Assembly: GCF_001909055.1 (NCBI RefSeq)
Contig: NZ_LVWI01000103.1
Span: 96,283-160,282 of the forward strand
Reading direction: 5' to 3'
Source: Paenibacillus helianthi
Lineage (GTDB): Bacteria; Bacillota; Bacilli; Paenibacillales; Paenibacillaceae
DNA: 64,000 bases
The translations under genes were made by a program, and so were the position numbers. Positions within the stretch are counted from its first letter, which is position 1, and every line of letters starts with the position of its first letter. Below are positions 15,976-25,300 of the stretch, in pieces. The notes beneath the pieces were generated by a model that was not told where the DNA came from, made no database searches, and saw nothing but the letters and a program-made list of their open reading frames with translations.

Positions 15976-17466
15976 ATGATTAAAAAATTGCAATTGCCGT
16001 TACAAACCCTGAATTTGATCGTAGGCTTTATGGTATGGGTAATTATTTCATCCCTAATGCCCTTTATTTCCGAGGATATATCTATTCCATCCGGAAAACT
16101 GGCTATGGTTACGGCGATTCCCGTAGTCCTAGGCTCGATCCTGCGTATTCCTCTCGGCTATTATGCCAATATTCTCGGGGCGCGTATCATTTTTATGGTC
16201 AGCTTTATCCTGCTGCTGTTTCCCGTCTTCTATATTAGCAATGCCACCACATATATAGACTTGATTGTTGGCGGATTGTTTTTAGGGATCGGCGGCGCCG
16301 TTTTTTCCGTAGGGGTCACCTCACTGCCCAAGTATTTCCCAAAAGAAAAGCACGGGTTTGTGAACGGGATCTACGGGGTTGGGAATTTGGGTACGGCCCT
16401 TACTACATTCACTGCTCCAATCGTAGCTGCCCATTATGGCTGGGCTACTGCTGTGAAGCTGTATCTGATCCTTCTGCTGGTATTTATTGCACTGAATTTC
16501 TTCTTCGGTGACCGCCATGAGCCTAAGGTTAGAACACCCATTATTGAACAGATCAAAGGGGTAGCTGCCAACGAGAAGCTCTGGTTGTTCTCGCTCTTCT
16601 ATTTCATTACGTTCGGATCGTTTGTCGCATTTACCATTTATCTGCCTAACTTTCTGGTATCCAATTTTGGACTGGAAAAGGTGGATGCAGGCATGCGCAC
16701 AGCAGGGTTTATTGCCGTTGCCACGTTCTTCCGGCCGGTTGGCGGCTGGTTGGCAGACAAATTCCAGCCATTATTTCTGCTCATCGGCACCTTCAGTATT
16801 TATACGGTTGCAGCAATCCTGTTAGCATTTCTGCCCTCTATTGGATTGTACACGGTTGGATGCCTGGCTATTGCCTTCAGTGCCGGGATTGGCAATGGGG
16901 TCATATTCAAATTAGTCCCGCTCTATTTCAATAAGCAGGCGGGGATTGCCAACGGGATTGTCTCGATGATGGGAGGGCTGGGCGGATTCTTCCCGCCGAT
17001 TATGCTCTCCGTTATCTTTTCCATCACAGGCCAATATTCGATCGGGTTCATGCTGCTTTCACAAGTGGCTCTGGCGAGTCTGGTCCTTGTCATTTGGCTG
17101 TATTACAACGATCGCCTGGCGCTTACTTCTGAAGTGTTCAAATCTACGGCACAGGGAATTCTTGTTACAGATGCTTCGGGTGTTATCAAGAGCGTTAACC
17201 CTGCATTTACGAGGCTTACCGGTTTTACGGAAGCAGAGGTACTCGGCAAACTGCCAAATGTGCTGAAGTCAGGAAGGCAACCACAAGATTTTTACCGTAA
17301 CATGTGGGGTGAAATCCGGGCAAAGGGAGTTTGGCAGGGTGAGATTTGGAACAGAAGGAAGAATGGTGAAGAGTATCTCCAACTGCTGAATATCAGTGCT
17401 GTCAAGGATGAGACCGGCACGGATATTCGTTATGTCGGTACATTCAGCGATATTACGCAGAAATAA
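15976..17466 (+). CDS. narK: NarK-type nitrate/nitrite MFS transporter fused to a C-terminal PAS domain
   Basis: Residues 1 to about 380 form a twelve-helix NarK/NNP transporter. The nitrate-signature glycine stretches are present (LGIGGAVFSVGVTSLPKYFP, GNGVIFKLVPLYF, IVSMMGGLGGFFPP), and so are the conserved arginines (SILRIPLGYYAN, FFRPVGGWLAD). From residue 386 a complete PAS-PAC domain follows (FKSTAQGILVTDASGVIKSV, NPAFTRLTGFTEAEVLG, ending FSDITQK), and the protein stops there with no output domain. ATG 15976 is chosen for its AAGGTGAG site. Ordinary NarK proteins are about 390 residues, so the fusion is unusual. Promoter boxes link it to NreC. Confidence 0.93.
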   Translation: MIKKLQLPLQTLNLIVGFMVWVIISSLMPFISEDISIPSGKLAMVTAIPVVLGSILRIPLGYYANILGARIIFMVSFILLLFPVFYISNATTYIDLIVGGLFLGIGGAVFSVGVTSLPKYFPKEKHGFVNGIYGVGNLGTALTTFTAPIVAAHYGWATAVKLYLILLLVFIALNFFFGDRHEPKVRTPIIEQIKGVAANEKLWLFSLFYFITFGSFVAFTIYLPNFLVSNFGLEKVDAGMRTAGFIAVATFFRPVGGWLADKFQPLFLLIGTFSIYTVAAILLAFLPSIGLYTVGCLAIAFSAGIGNGVIFKLVPLYFNKQAGIANGIVSMMGGLGGFFPPIMLSVIFSITGQYSIGFMLLSQVALASLVLVIWLYYNDRLALTSEVFKSTAQGILVTDASGVIKSVNPAFTRLTGFTEAEVLGKLPNVLKSGRQPQDFYRNMWGEIRAKGVWQGEIWNRRKNGEEYLQLLNISAVKDETGTDIRYVGTFSDITQK

Positions 17467-17498
17467 GTAGGGGGTCATTAGCGATAAAAGGAGGGCGT

Positions 17499-18515
17499 AT
17501 GACAACGACACCAATCACCGATCAACTAAGACGTCCCATCCGGGATTTGAGAATTTCGGTAACTGACCGTTGTAATTTTCGCTGTACTTACTGCATGCCT
17601 AAGGAAGTATTCGGTGACAATTACGCCTTCATGCCTGCCCGCGAGCTGCTGTCTTTTGAGGAGATTCTTCGTTTGAGTAGGCTTTTTGTATCCTTGGGGG
17701 TTGTCAAAATTCGCTTGACCGGGGGAGAGCCGTTGCTGCGGAGTAATCTTCACGAGCTTGTATCCGAAATTCGGTCTATAGATGGAATAGAGGACATTGG
17801 ATTGACCACTAACGGTGTCTTCCTTGGGCAGCAGGCTAAAGGGTTGTACAGTGCAGGATTGCGGCGTTTGAACATTAGCCTGGATGCGCTGGATCCGGAG
17901 ATTTTCGGAAAGATGAACGGAAGAGGGACAAAACCTTCTCTTATCCTGAGAAATATCGATCAAGCCCGCGACCTTGGCTTTGAGATCAAAATCAACATGG
18001 TGGTTCAAAAAGGCGTTAATGAATCGGAGATCCTGCCGATGGCTGCCTATTTCAAGGAACGCAACATAACGCTGCGTTTCATTGAATTTATGGATGTGGG
18101 TAATGACAATGGCTGGAGCCTCGCAAAAGTTGTAACCAAAAGGGATATTCTCGAAAGCGTTCAAAGTGTTTATGAGCTTGAGGCTTTGGGGCTGGCGAGC
18201 CAGGGGGAAGTTGCTCAGCGTTACCGCTACAAGGACTGTCAGACAGAGGTCGGATTTATCACTTCGGTATCTGAATCTTTTTGCTCCTCTTGTACCCGGG
18301 CAAGGCTATCTTCTGACGGTAAATTCTACACTTGTCTGTTTGCATCCAAGGGTACAGATTTGCGGACATTACTTCGCAACGGTGCTGACAACAGTATGCT
18401 GATGAGCGTAATTAAGGACATTTGGGAGCTGCGCGGAGACCGGTATTCCGATGAGCGTCAGGAACAAAGTGCAGCCAGCAGGAACAAGATAAGTATGTCT
18501 TATATAGGTGGCTGA
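17499..18515 (+). CDS. moaA: GTP 3',8-cyclase (molybdenum cofactor step 1)
   Basis: MoaA (338 residues) is a radical-SAM enzyme that starts molybdopterin synthesis from GTP. The SAM cluster is C25-x3-C29-x2-C32 (TDRCNFRCTYCMP) and the C-terminal cluster is CSSCTRARLSSDGKFYTC. It ends in the conserved GG (MSYIGG). It lies 32 bases after narK with a GGAGG site, probably in the same transcript, so cofactor supply rises with nitrate reductase. No other moa or mog gene is in the window, and the gap is too short for a Moco riboswitch. Confidence 0.96.
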   Translation: MTTTPITDQLRRPIRDLRISVTDRCNFRCTYCMPKEVFGDNYAFMPARELLSFEEILRLSRLFVSLGVVKIRLTGGEPLLRSNLHELVSEIRSIDGIEDIGLTTNGVFLGQQAKGLYSAGLRRLNISLDALDPEIFGKMNGRGTKPSLILRNIDQARDLGFEIKINMVVQKGVNESEILPMAAYFKERNITLRFIEFMDVGNDNGWSLAKVVTKRDILESVQSVYELEALGLASQGEVAQRYRYKDCQTEVGFITSVSESFCSSCTRARLSSDGKFYTCLFASKGTDLRTLLRNGADNSMLMSVIKDIWELRGDRYSDERQEQSAASRNKISMSYIGG

Positions 18516-18571
18516 CGGGTTGGGACACACATAATTGTATGACTATATAAAGTAGGAGTCGATGGTCACCC

Positions 18572-20248
18572 ATGAACGGAGCAGAACTGCTGATTCAGCT
18601 ATTGATTGACAAGAACGTCGAAACCATTTTTGGATATCCCGGTGGAGCTGTGCTTCCTCTGTACGATGCTCTATTTGATTGTAAAGCTATACAACATGTA
18701 TTGGTAAGACATGAGCAGGCGGCTGTTCATGCCGCAGATGGTTACGCAAGGGCTACGGGGCGTCCAGGGCTCGCCCTCGTCACTAGCGGGCCTGGCGCAA
18801 CCAACGCCATTACCGGAATCGCAACAGCGTTTATGGATTCTATTCCACTAGTTATCCTTACTGGTCAGGTGGCTACCGAATTAATCGGTCTGGACAGCTT
18901 CCAGGAAGTCGATATTTACGGTATGACGATGCCGGTTACTAAACATAATTATATGGTTAGGGAAGTTGGCGATCTTCACCGGATTGTAAATGAAGCCTTC
19001 TATTTGGCCACGTCAGGCCGTCCCGGTCCTGTCTTGATCGATCTGCCGAAGAACATAATGACAGCCATAGTGGCGGACAAGCTGTACAGTGAAATATCTC
19101 CGCCACCCTTACATATCCGCGGCTATCAGCCTTATTTACAAATCCCTGCCCACAGCCTTGAGCTTGCGGCAGAGCGATTCAATCATGCTGAACGTCCTTT
19201 AGTCCTTGTTGGCGGTGGCTGTATGCCGGGTGATACGCCCGCATGGTTGAAACAGTTTGTGGAGCGGTTCCGCCTTCCGGTTGCGAGCACATTAATGGGA
19301 TTGGGCGCCTTGCCTTCCGACCATCCCCAGCATTTAGGTATGGTGGGCATGCACGGAACTGTAGCGGCTAATCGAGCATTGCAGGCAGCTGATTTGGTAT
19401 TATGTCTTGGGGTCCGCTTCAGTGACCGCGTTACAGGCAACCGCAAGTCATTCTCCCCCGGCTCTTTTAAAATACAAGTTGATATTGATTCCTCTGAACT
19501 GAATAAGAATATTAATGTGGACCTATCCATAACAGGACTCATCTCGGAGATGCTTGCCGGATTGATGGAAGAAATACATAGGAGTGACCACTCCCCCTGG
19601 GAGAAACAAATTCAACAGTGGATAAAGCGCTCTTCTAAATCTTCCCCACAACCAGAAGCGAAACTGACTCCGCAGGATGTAATAAAATGTATTGATGCAG
19701 CTACAGACGGCAATGCCATCATTTCAACCGATGTAGGCCAGCATCAAATCTGGACAGCCAGAAATTACAACTTTACCGAACCGCGCTCTTTTCTAACCTC
19801 CGGTGGACTTGGAACTATGGGCTATGGATTGCCGGCAGCCATCGGTGCAGCAGTGGCTTACCCCAGCCGCGATGTCATCTGTATCACAGGGGATGGAAGC
19901 TTTCAGATGAATATGCAGGAGATTATGACAGCTGTTGATCTGGAGATTAACCTGAAGGTTGCCATTCTCAAGAATGGATATCTGGGGATGGTAAGACAGT
20001 GGCAGCAGCTGTTTCTTGGGCGAAGGTACTCTGCAGTGCACATCAGTTCACCGGACTTTGTGGCATTAGCCAAATCTTTTGGCGCTCACGGATTTCGGGC
20101 ACAGAGCTTGGAAGAAGCAGAGTGCATGATTGAAGAAGCCTTTCACACCAAGGGTGTAGTAATCATGGAATTTGATATTACCGAAGAATCTAATGTATAT
20201 CCCATCGTTCCCCCGGGGGCCGGGAATCACGACATGATCGAAGAGTAG
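18572..20248 (+). CDS. ilvB: Acetolactate synthase, large (catalytic) subunit
   Basis: This ThDP enzyme of 558 residues condenses two pyruvates (or pyruvate with 2-oxobutyrate) for branched-chain amino acids. The N-terminus GYPGGAVLPLYDAL and RHEQAAVHAADGYAR (catalytic Glu), the FAD-region VRFSDRVTGN and the ThDP motif ITGDGSFQMNMQEIMT are visible. These are anabolic IlvB features; the catabolic AlsS form differs at the N-terminus. No small subunit (ilvN) or other ilv gene is adjacent, so it is an isolated copy. AGTAGGAG precedes ATG 18572. Whether it is co-transcribed with moaA is unknown. Confidence 0.92.
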   Translation: MNGAELLIQLLIDKNVETIFGYPGGAVLPLYDALFDCKAIQHVLVRHEQAAVHAADGYARATGRPGLALVTSGPGATNAITGIATAFMDSIPLVILTGQVATELIGLDSFQEVDIYGMTMPVTKHNYMVREVGDLHRIVNEAFYLATSGRPGPVLIDLPKNIMTAIVADKLYSEISPPPLHIRGYQPYLQIPAHSLELAAERFNHAERPLVLVGGGCMPGDTPAWLKQFVERFRLPVASTLMGLGALPSDHPQHLGMVGMHGTVAANRALQAADLVLCLGVRFSDRVTGNRKSFSPGSFKIQVDIDSSELNKNINVDLSITGLISEMLAGLMEEIHRSDHSPWEKQIQQWIKRSSKSSPQPEAKLTPQDVIKCIDAATDGNAIISTDVGQHQIWTARNYNFTEPRSFLTSGGLGTMGYGLPAAIGAAVAYPSRDVICITGDGSFQMNMQEIMTAVDLEINLKVAILKNGYLGMVRQWQQLFLGRRYSAVHISSPDFVALAKSFGAHGFRAQSLEEAECMIEEAFHTKGVVIMEFDITEESNVYPIVPPGAGNHDMIEE

Positions 20249-20262
20249 CGGCATCACAATAT

Positions 20263-20299
20263 AAAGAAGCGGGTTCCGGCAATCGGAGTCCGCTTCTTT
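20263..20299. terminator. Bidirectional terminator, ilvB / ywiC
   Basis: AAAGAAGCGG (20263-20272) pairs perfectly with CCGCTTCTTT (20290-20299), between convergent genes. Confidence 0.8.
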
Positions 20300-20321
20300 G
20301 CTTCCCTGGAGATATCTATGG

Positions 20322-21035
20322 TTAGAAATATAAGACAATCACTGATATGTACAGCATGACTGAAAAGACAATTTCCAGCATTCCGGTCCGTTTGGCTGTA
20401 ATCTTGGTTCTTGGAAGGCCCGCTGCGCGTGCCAGCAGAATCAACAGGGGGAAGACTAAGGAAGGGAATATCAATATTCCCGTAAGCAGGAATAGACAGT
20501 GATATATGACCGATGCGTAATAATACTGCGGATTATTTTTCTCACGAATAATTGTTTTTACATACAAGGCAGTACCTGCAAAATATAGGAATGCTAGAAT
20601 AAATAATTCGGCAGCCGTTTCCCAGTTTGTCCCGCCGCCAATATAAAATACGGGAAACAGCATCAGGCAGAACAGCAGAATACCTGAGATATCGTTGAGC
20701 AGCGCCCGTTCGTTTTTGGTTCTGGCATAGTACAGATTTACAGCGAAAAGAGGGAGTGCCAGTAGTGCAAACCAGAGAAGACGAGGCTCGACAACAACCA
20801 GATAAATGATAAAAGGGAGGAGCAACAGGCCATACACTTGGAGCGGCTTGAGAATCCTGTCAAACCGTCTCGTTCGAACTCCTTGCAGCAGTTGGAAGAT
20901 GAATAAATAAATCAGCAGCCAGCAAATGAACAAAGGTATATGGAGGAATAGCGCCCGTGAGGCTGCCATCCCTAACAAAAAAGGGAGAATCAGCATAGCC
21001 CATGCCCCGTGTTGATTAGGAATATACTTTTTCAA
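20322..21035 (-). CDS. YwiC-like integral membrane protein
   Basis: This very hydrophobic protein of 237 residues has about seven or eight membrane segments. It begins MKKYIPNQHGAWAMLILPF, the signature of the YwiC family, and has a charged loop (YYARTKNERALLND). The function is unknown. In Bacillus subtilis ywiC sits in the narK-fnr/nar region, so its place next to the nitrate cluster here fits a conserved association. ATG 21035 has AGGAGG before it. It is transcribed towards ilvB, and its promoter lies in the 20-21.35 kb gap. Confidence 0.8.
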   Translation of the reverse strand: MKKYIPNQHGAWAMLILPFLLGMAASRALFLHIPLFICWLLIYLFIFQLLQGVRTRRFDRILKPLQVYGLLLLPFIIYLVVVEPRLLWFALLALPLFAVNLYYARTKNERALLNDISGILLFCLMLFPVFYIGGGTNWETAAELFILAFLYFAGTALYVKTIIREKNNPQYYYASVIYHCLFLLTGILIFPSLVFPLLILLARAAGLPRTKITAKRTGMLEIVFSVMLYISVIVLYF

Positions 21036-21352
21036 TATTACATACCTCCTATATCATTAGATGCTGTATTTCCCCGACTCTATAAATATACGACCCTTCA
21101 GGGCACTATTTAGTGATCCCAAGCACACACTGCTGATTTCGCTAACTCATCACGATAAGCACTTCAAACAGGATATCCAGTATCGCCGCAGAAGGTCTTT
21201 CACACTATAACTACCGTCATGCAAAAAATAATACTTGCATCTGCTTGTCAAATAGTGCTATTTTAAAATAAAAGCCACACGAAACAACGAAAAAGCACAA
21301 AAGAACAACTTGGGATCACAGGAGTGATCACCCGGATTTCAGGAGGCTTACT
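21036..21352. other. Intergenic region between ywiC and a phosphoesterase gene
   Basis: This 317-base gap should hold two divergent promoters. It contains a perfect palindrome TATTTTAAAATA (21259-21270) and an inverted repeat GGGATCAC/GTGATCACC near 21322-21342 close to the downstream ribosome site. No NreC or Fnr box and no short gene were found. Confidence 0.4.
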
Positions 21353-22252
21353 ATGAATAACCGACATCTTACCTTTCATACGGATGGAACTTTTAAAATG
21401 GTACAGTTTACCGATATCCATCTCCAGGATGGAATCGAGCCGGAGCGCGATGCCCGGACACTGGCGCTTATGCAGCGCATTCTGGAAACCGAGCAGCCGG
21501 ATCTGGTTGTGTTCAGTGGTGACCTGATTTACAGCGTTGATACAGTGGACCCTAAGGCCACCTTCCGGCGGGTTATTGAGGTAGCGGTACAGGCCGGGAC
21601 GCCGTTTGCCGTGATCTATGGCAACCACGATACGGAGAAGGGGGTTACACGGGCAGAGCTCCAGGCGATTTTGACGGAATATGAGTTATGTGTAGCTGAA
21701 GCGGGACCGGAAGAGATACACGGTACTGGAAATTATGCGCTACCTCTCTATAGCCATGCTGGAGACAGGGAGTCGGCGGTACTGTATTTCGTGGATTCGG
21801 GTGAATATGCGCCTGCTGCGATCGGAGGGTATGCCTGGATTCATCCCAATCAAGTCGAATGGTATTCCCGGGAATCTGCTAAGATTCGTGAGAGAAACGG
21901 CGGAATACTGCCTGCTCTGGCTTTTATGCATATTCCTATTCCCGAATACAATGAGGTGTGGCAGTCGGGGCGTGTAGCCGGGAGAAAAGGTGAAATGGTC
22001 TGCTGCTCCAAAGTGAATAGCGGCTGGTTCGCAGCGATGCTGGAAGCGGGGGATGTGATGGCAGCCTTCGCCGGGCACGATCATGACAATGATTACATAG
22101 GCGTACTGCACGGGATAACGCTGGCCTATGGCCGGGTGACCGGGCACAACACTTACGGGGCACTGCAACGCGGCGCACGGGTCATACAACTCCTGGAAGG
22201 GGAGCGGCGTTTCGAGACTTGGATCAGGCTGGAGGATGGCAGTGTAATGTAG
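21353..22252 (+). CDS. Calcineurin-like metallophosphoesterase
   Basis: This 299-residue cytoplasmic phosphoesterase has all metal-binding motifs in order: FTDIHLQDG (Asp, His), VFSGDLIYS (Asp), YGNHDTEKG (Asn, His), FMHIPIPEYN (His) and FAGHDHDNDYIG (two His). The arrangement is like the Dcr2/purple-acid-phosphatase-related bacterial family. The substrate is unknown. AGGAGGC precedes ATG 21353. It is followed after 37 bases by a PHP-domain phosphoesterase, and the two probably form an operon. No signal peptide is visible. Confidence 0.87.
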   Translation: MNNRHLTFHTDGTFKMVQFTDIHLQDGIEPERDARTLALMQRILETEQPDLVVFSGDLIYSVDTVDPKATFRRVIEVAVQAGTPFAVIYGNHDTEKGVTRAELQAILTEYELCVAEAGPEEIHGTGNYALPLYSHAGDRESAVLYFVDSGEYAPAAIGGYAWIHPNQVEWYSRESAKIRERNGGILPALAFMHIPIPEYNEVWQSGRVAGRKGEMVCCSKVNSGWFAAMLEAGDVMAAFAGHDHDNDYIGVLHGITLAYGRVTGHNTYGALQRGARVIQLLEGERRFETWIRLEDGSVM

Positions 22253-22289
22253 CCTAAGCATGGATAGAGACAACAGGAGGGTATACGAA

Positions 22290-23288
22290 ATGAAGGTAGA
22301 TTTTCATCTCCATCTGGAAGAAGGACCCTATTCCCCAAGGTGGCTGCAACGTACGCTCGAGAGTCTGGCGGCTATGAAAGGCAGCAGTGAGCAGATACAT
22401 ACGCTGTCTTGGATGCAGGAGAGCTTTCGTCTATTGGAACGGCGCATCGCGGGCGGAGCTTTCACTACAGAGTGGCTGGACCTGTATCTGGAGCAAGCCA
22501 AGAAGAGAGGCCTTCATACTGTCGGCATCGTTGATCATCTGTACCGGTTCACGAAATATAAAGCCTATTATGAAAAGCATATGGTCCTGGATGATACCTG
22601 GATAGGCCGTTTACAGCGGGAATGGCTGGACCAAGTATGCATGGCAGATTCGGACGATTTTGTACGATGCATTCAGCTCCACAAGGAGAAATGGCAGCAC
22701 GAGGGTATTGAGCTGCGGCTCGGTATCGAAGCGGACTATTTTCCGGGCTGCGAACTGGAGCTAAGCAGTATATTGGCGGAACAGCCGTATGACTATGTTA
22801 TCGGCTCAGTGCACTTTGTAGATGGCTGGGGCTTTGACAATCCAGCGACACAAACGTATTTTGAACAATTCGATCTGGAAGCACTGTACGCCCGGTTCTT
22901 CGAAATCGTCGGTAATGCGATCACTTCACGCTTGTTCGATATGGTTGCCCACCTGGATAACCTCAAAGCCTTCAACTATCGCCCCGACGAGCAACGGTTG
23001 CTGTCATCGTATGAGCGAATTGCGGATCTGCTGATTGCACATGATACAGCCACAGAGATTAACGCAGGTATGGTGTACCGTTATCCAATTCAGGAAATGT
23101 GCCCGAGCCCGGCTTTCCTGGCGGTATTGGCGGCCAAAGGCGTGCTTTTCACGACCTCCACCGATGCTCATTTTCCTGAAGATCTTGGCGGCTATACGGA
23201 TCAGCAGCTCGAACTTCTGAAGCAGGCGGGGATACGGGACATTGTAACCTTCCACAACCGGCAGAGGAGCCGGCACGGGCTGGAATAA
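22290..23288 (+). CDS. PHP-domain phosphoesterase (histidinol-phosphatase-like)
   Basis: This 332-residue protein has PHP-superfamily metal motifs: VDFHLHLEEG at the N-terminus, VGIVDHLYRF, EADYFPGCE, YVIGSVHFVDGWG and, near the end, TSTDAHFPED. It resembles HisK-type histidinol phosphatases but has an inserted helical section (about residues 15-65), and no other his gene is near, so the true substrate may differ. ATG 22290 follows AGGAGGG. It is co-directional with the metallophosphoesterase and ends at a strong terminator. Confidence 0.82.
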   Translation: MKVDFHLHLEEGPYSPRWLQRTLESLAAMKGSSEQIHTLSWMQESFRLLERRIAGGAFTTEWLDLYLEQAKKRGLHTVGIVDHLYRFTKYKAYYEKHMVLDDTWIGRLQREWLDQVCMADSDDFVRCIQLHKEKWQHEGIELRLGIEADYFPGCELELSSILAEQPYDYVIGSVHFVDGWGFDNPATQTYFEQFDLEALYARFFEIVGNAITSRLFDMVAHLDNLKAFNYRPDEQRLLSSYERIADLLIAHDTATEINAGMVYRYPIQEMCPSPAFLAVLAAKGVLFTTSTDAHFPEDLGGYTDQQLELLKQAGIRDIVTFHNRQRSRHGLE

Positions 23289-23299
23289 CGAATACATGG

Positions 23300-23333
23300 C
23301 GAGTCTTTCTTCTTGAAGAAAGGCTCGTTTTGT
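23300..23333 (+). terminator. Terminator after the PHP gene
   Basis: CGAGTCTTTCTTC and GAAGAAAGGCTCG form a 13-bp stem with a two-base loop, followed by TTTTGTT. Confidence 0.85.
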
Positions 23334-23402
23334 TATAGTTGGGTATGTTTTTTGGATCGGTTATAATAGAATACACAAGTTCGGTAGAGGAGAGTTGTTC
23401 AG

Positions 23403-23771
23403 ATGAAGAGCACAATGAAAACGAATATAATAGAATACTGTTTGCAGAAAAAAGGGGCAACCCAGGAGTACCCCTTCGGACCTGAACCCTTGGTGATTAA
23501 AATTAAAGACAAAATGTTCGCTCTGATTTTTGAGAATATTGAGAAGCACACCATTATCAACCTGAAATGTGATCCTGTAATTGCGGATAATCTAAGAGAG
23601 CAGTATGAAAACGTTCGTCCAGGTTACCATATGAACAAAAAACACTGGAATTCAATAGCCCTCGATGGTTCCGTGCCCGAGCCTGATCTATTTGCTATGA
23701 TCGACCACTCTTATCTTTTAGTGGTTAAAACCCTCTCCAAAAGCCTCCAAAACTCCATACTGGAGAATTAA
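23403..23771 (+). CDS. MmcQ/YjbR family protein
   Basis: This 122-residue protein has the CyaY-like fold family pattern: EYPFGPEPLVIKIKDKMFALI, INLKCDPVIADNLREQY, VRPGYHMNKKHWNSIAL and IDHSYLLVVKTLSK. The family is annotated as DNA-binding, but the biochemical role is unproved. AGGAGAG precedes ATG 23403. It stands alone between a terminator and the convergent MFS gene. YCLQKKGATQEYPFG near the N-terminus is the usual beginning of the family, so the gene appears complete. Confidence 0.85.
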   Translation: MKSTMKTNIIEYCLQKKGATQEYPFGPEPLVIKIKDKMFALIFENIEKHTIINLKCDPVIADNLREQYENVRPGYHMNKKHWNSIALDGSVPEPDLFAMIDHSYLLVVKTLSKSLQNSILEN

Positions 23772-23802
23772 TGTTAAGGGCTTAATATCGTATAAGTGTA
23801 TC

Positions 23803-25185
23803 CTACTCTTGCATTTGCCCTGACCTCCGGCGACGCAGGCTCATGACAACCAAGGACAAGGCAACGCCCGTGAGGATCAGCCCAAGCACCCGGAATCCCC
23901 CGAAGCTGAACTTTCCGCCCATTACAATCCCTATCAACAATGAGGAGAGAATCGTTCCAAGGTATCTGGATGTATTGAACAAACCGGACGCTACTCCGAT
24001 TATTTCTTTCGGTGAGCTTTTGAACAGGGCTGCTTGCATACCGACATTATTCAGCCCATTACTTATTCCGAAAACAGCTAAAGCCACACACACACTGATC
24101 ACTGGTGAATGTTGATTCAATGACACGATCCAAACGGACCCCAACGTCATTAATATGGCGGACACCAAGAGTGCCGGACCTGCCCCCGATTGATCGATCC
24201 AACGTCCTGCCAGCGGAGAAACCACTAGTGAGCACAATCCTAAGGTTAACATCAGAATCCCTGTTTGGAATTCACTGACATGACGTACCATTTGCAAATA
24301 GGAAGGAAGCCCGAAAAATACCGAATAATACAATACATTGACAAGCATGAATTCAATATTGACCCAAGTCATTGCAGGATAGTGTGCAAATGTACGTAAG
24401 GGAATAAAAGGTGAGGTCGTTTGCAGCTCGTGCCGGACGAAAGCCCAAATGAATATGAGGCCAATCAGTCCGACAGTAACCGTTAGCCATGAGATATGCC
24501 CGGATGATTTTGCCGACAGTAATCCAACGAGTAGTGCAACCAGACCTGTTGTGAAAAGCAGGATACCTGTTACATCAATCATCTGTGCCCAATTCCGAAA
24601 AGACATGTTGCTTGCGATGGCTGCTCGCGGATCGTCCTTAGGGATTGTCCTCCAGGCCATTAGAAAGCTCACCGCCACAAACGGAATATTGACGAAAAAG
24701 ATAGCATGCCAATCCCACCAATGAATGATTACCCCGCCAATAAAGGGTCCAATAGCTGCTGCTCCAGATAGGAATATGGATAAAACAGATAATGCCGTCG
24801 CTTGCTTCTCTGTGATATGAACTCGCACAATGGCCATTCCAACGGCAACCATCATACTTGTTCCAATGGATTGCACGATACGGAACACGATAAGCCACCC
24901 AAAGCTAGGCGACAGTGGAGCTAAGAATGAGGCAGCGAAGGCAACACATAACCCGGTAAGGAATATTTTTCTGCGGCCGAATAAATCACTGGCTTTTCCC
25001 ATGACAGGTTGTGCAACAGCACTCGCTATGTAAAAAGAAAAAATAACCCAAGAAACCTGTGTGAAATCGAGCTGAAACACCTGTTGCAGCCGTGGAATCG
25101 CAACCGAAACCATCGAAGAGTTAAGTGGATTCAAGAGAATACCCAATCCCACGGAAATCATTAACCACCAGCTACGTGAATTCAT
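23803..25185 (-). CDS. MFS multidrug efflux transporter, DHA2 (EmrB/QacA) type
   Basis: This 460-residue transporter has about fourteen predicted membrane segments. Motif A-like sequence GKASDLFGRRKIFL follows helix 2, and motif C-like GPFIGGVIIHWWDWHAIFFVN follows helix 5, the latter typical of 14-TMS drug:proton antiporters. It is divergent from a LysR regulator 115 bases away, the usual arrangement in which the regulator controls the exporter in response to its substrate. The substrate is unknown. Confidence 0.88.
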   Translation of the reverse strand: MNSRSWWLMISVGLGILLNPLNSSMVSVAIPRLQQVFQLDFTQVSWVIFSFYIASAVAQPVMGKASDLFGRRKIFLTGLCVAFAASFLAPLSPSFGWLIVFRIVQSIGTSMMVAVGMAIVRVHITEKQATALSVLSIFLSGAAAIGPFIGGVIIHWWDWHAIFFVNIPFVAVSFLMAWRTIPKDDPRAAIASNMSFRNWAQMIDVTGILLFTTGLVALLVGLLSAKSSGHISWLTVTVGLIGLIFIWAFVRHELQTTSPFIPLRTFAHYPAMTWVNIEFMLVNVLYYSVFFGLPSYLQMVRHVSEFQTGILMLTLGLCSLVVSPLAGRWIDQSGAGPALLVSAILMTLGSVWIVSLNQHSPVISVCVALAVFGISNGLNNVGMQAALFKSSPKEIIGVASGLFNTSRYLGTILSSLLIGIVMGGKFSFGGFRVLGLILTGVALSLVVMSLRRRRSGQMQE

Positions 25186-25300
25186 TTGTGAGTTCCTCCC
25201 CGTATTGTTTTAAACCTATCTTACTTGACATGATGTATTTACTCCAACGCATTTCATGTTATGATTTCATTGACCCAAGGGAATGAATGGAGGCTGAGAG

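Noticed and set aside
6530..17466. Expected Fnr control of narG and narK
   Set aside because: I looked for TGTGA-N6-TCACA in 6213-6529, 15795-15975 and 5162-5312 and found no acceptable match, so no Fnr site is reported despite the Crp/Fnr gene nearby.
17467..17498. Molybdenum-cofactor riboswitch before moaA
   Set aside because: Only 32 bases separate narK and moaA.
18516..18571. T-box or other leader control before ilvB
   Set aside because: The gap is only 56 bases, too short for a T-box, and contains no suitable hairpin.
21259..21270. TATTTTAAAATA palindrome as an NsrR site for ywiC
   Set aside because: Only the A/T core matches; the outer AAG/CTT parts of the NsrR consensus are absent.
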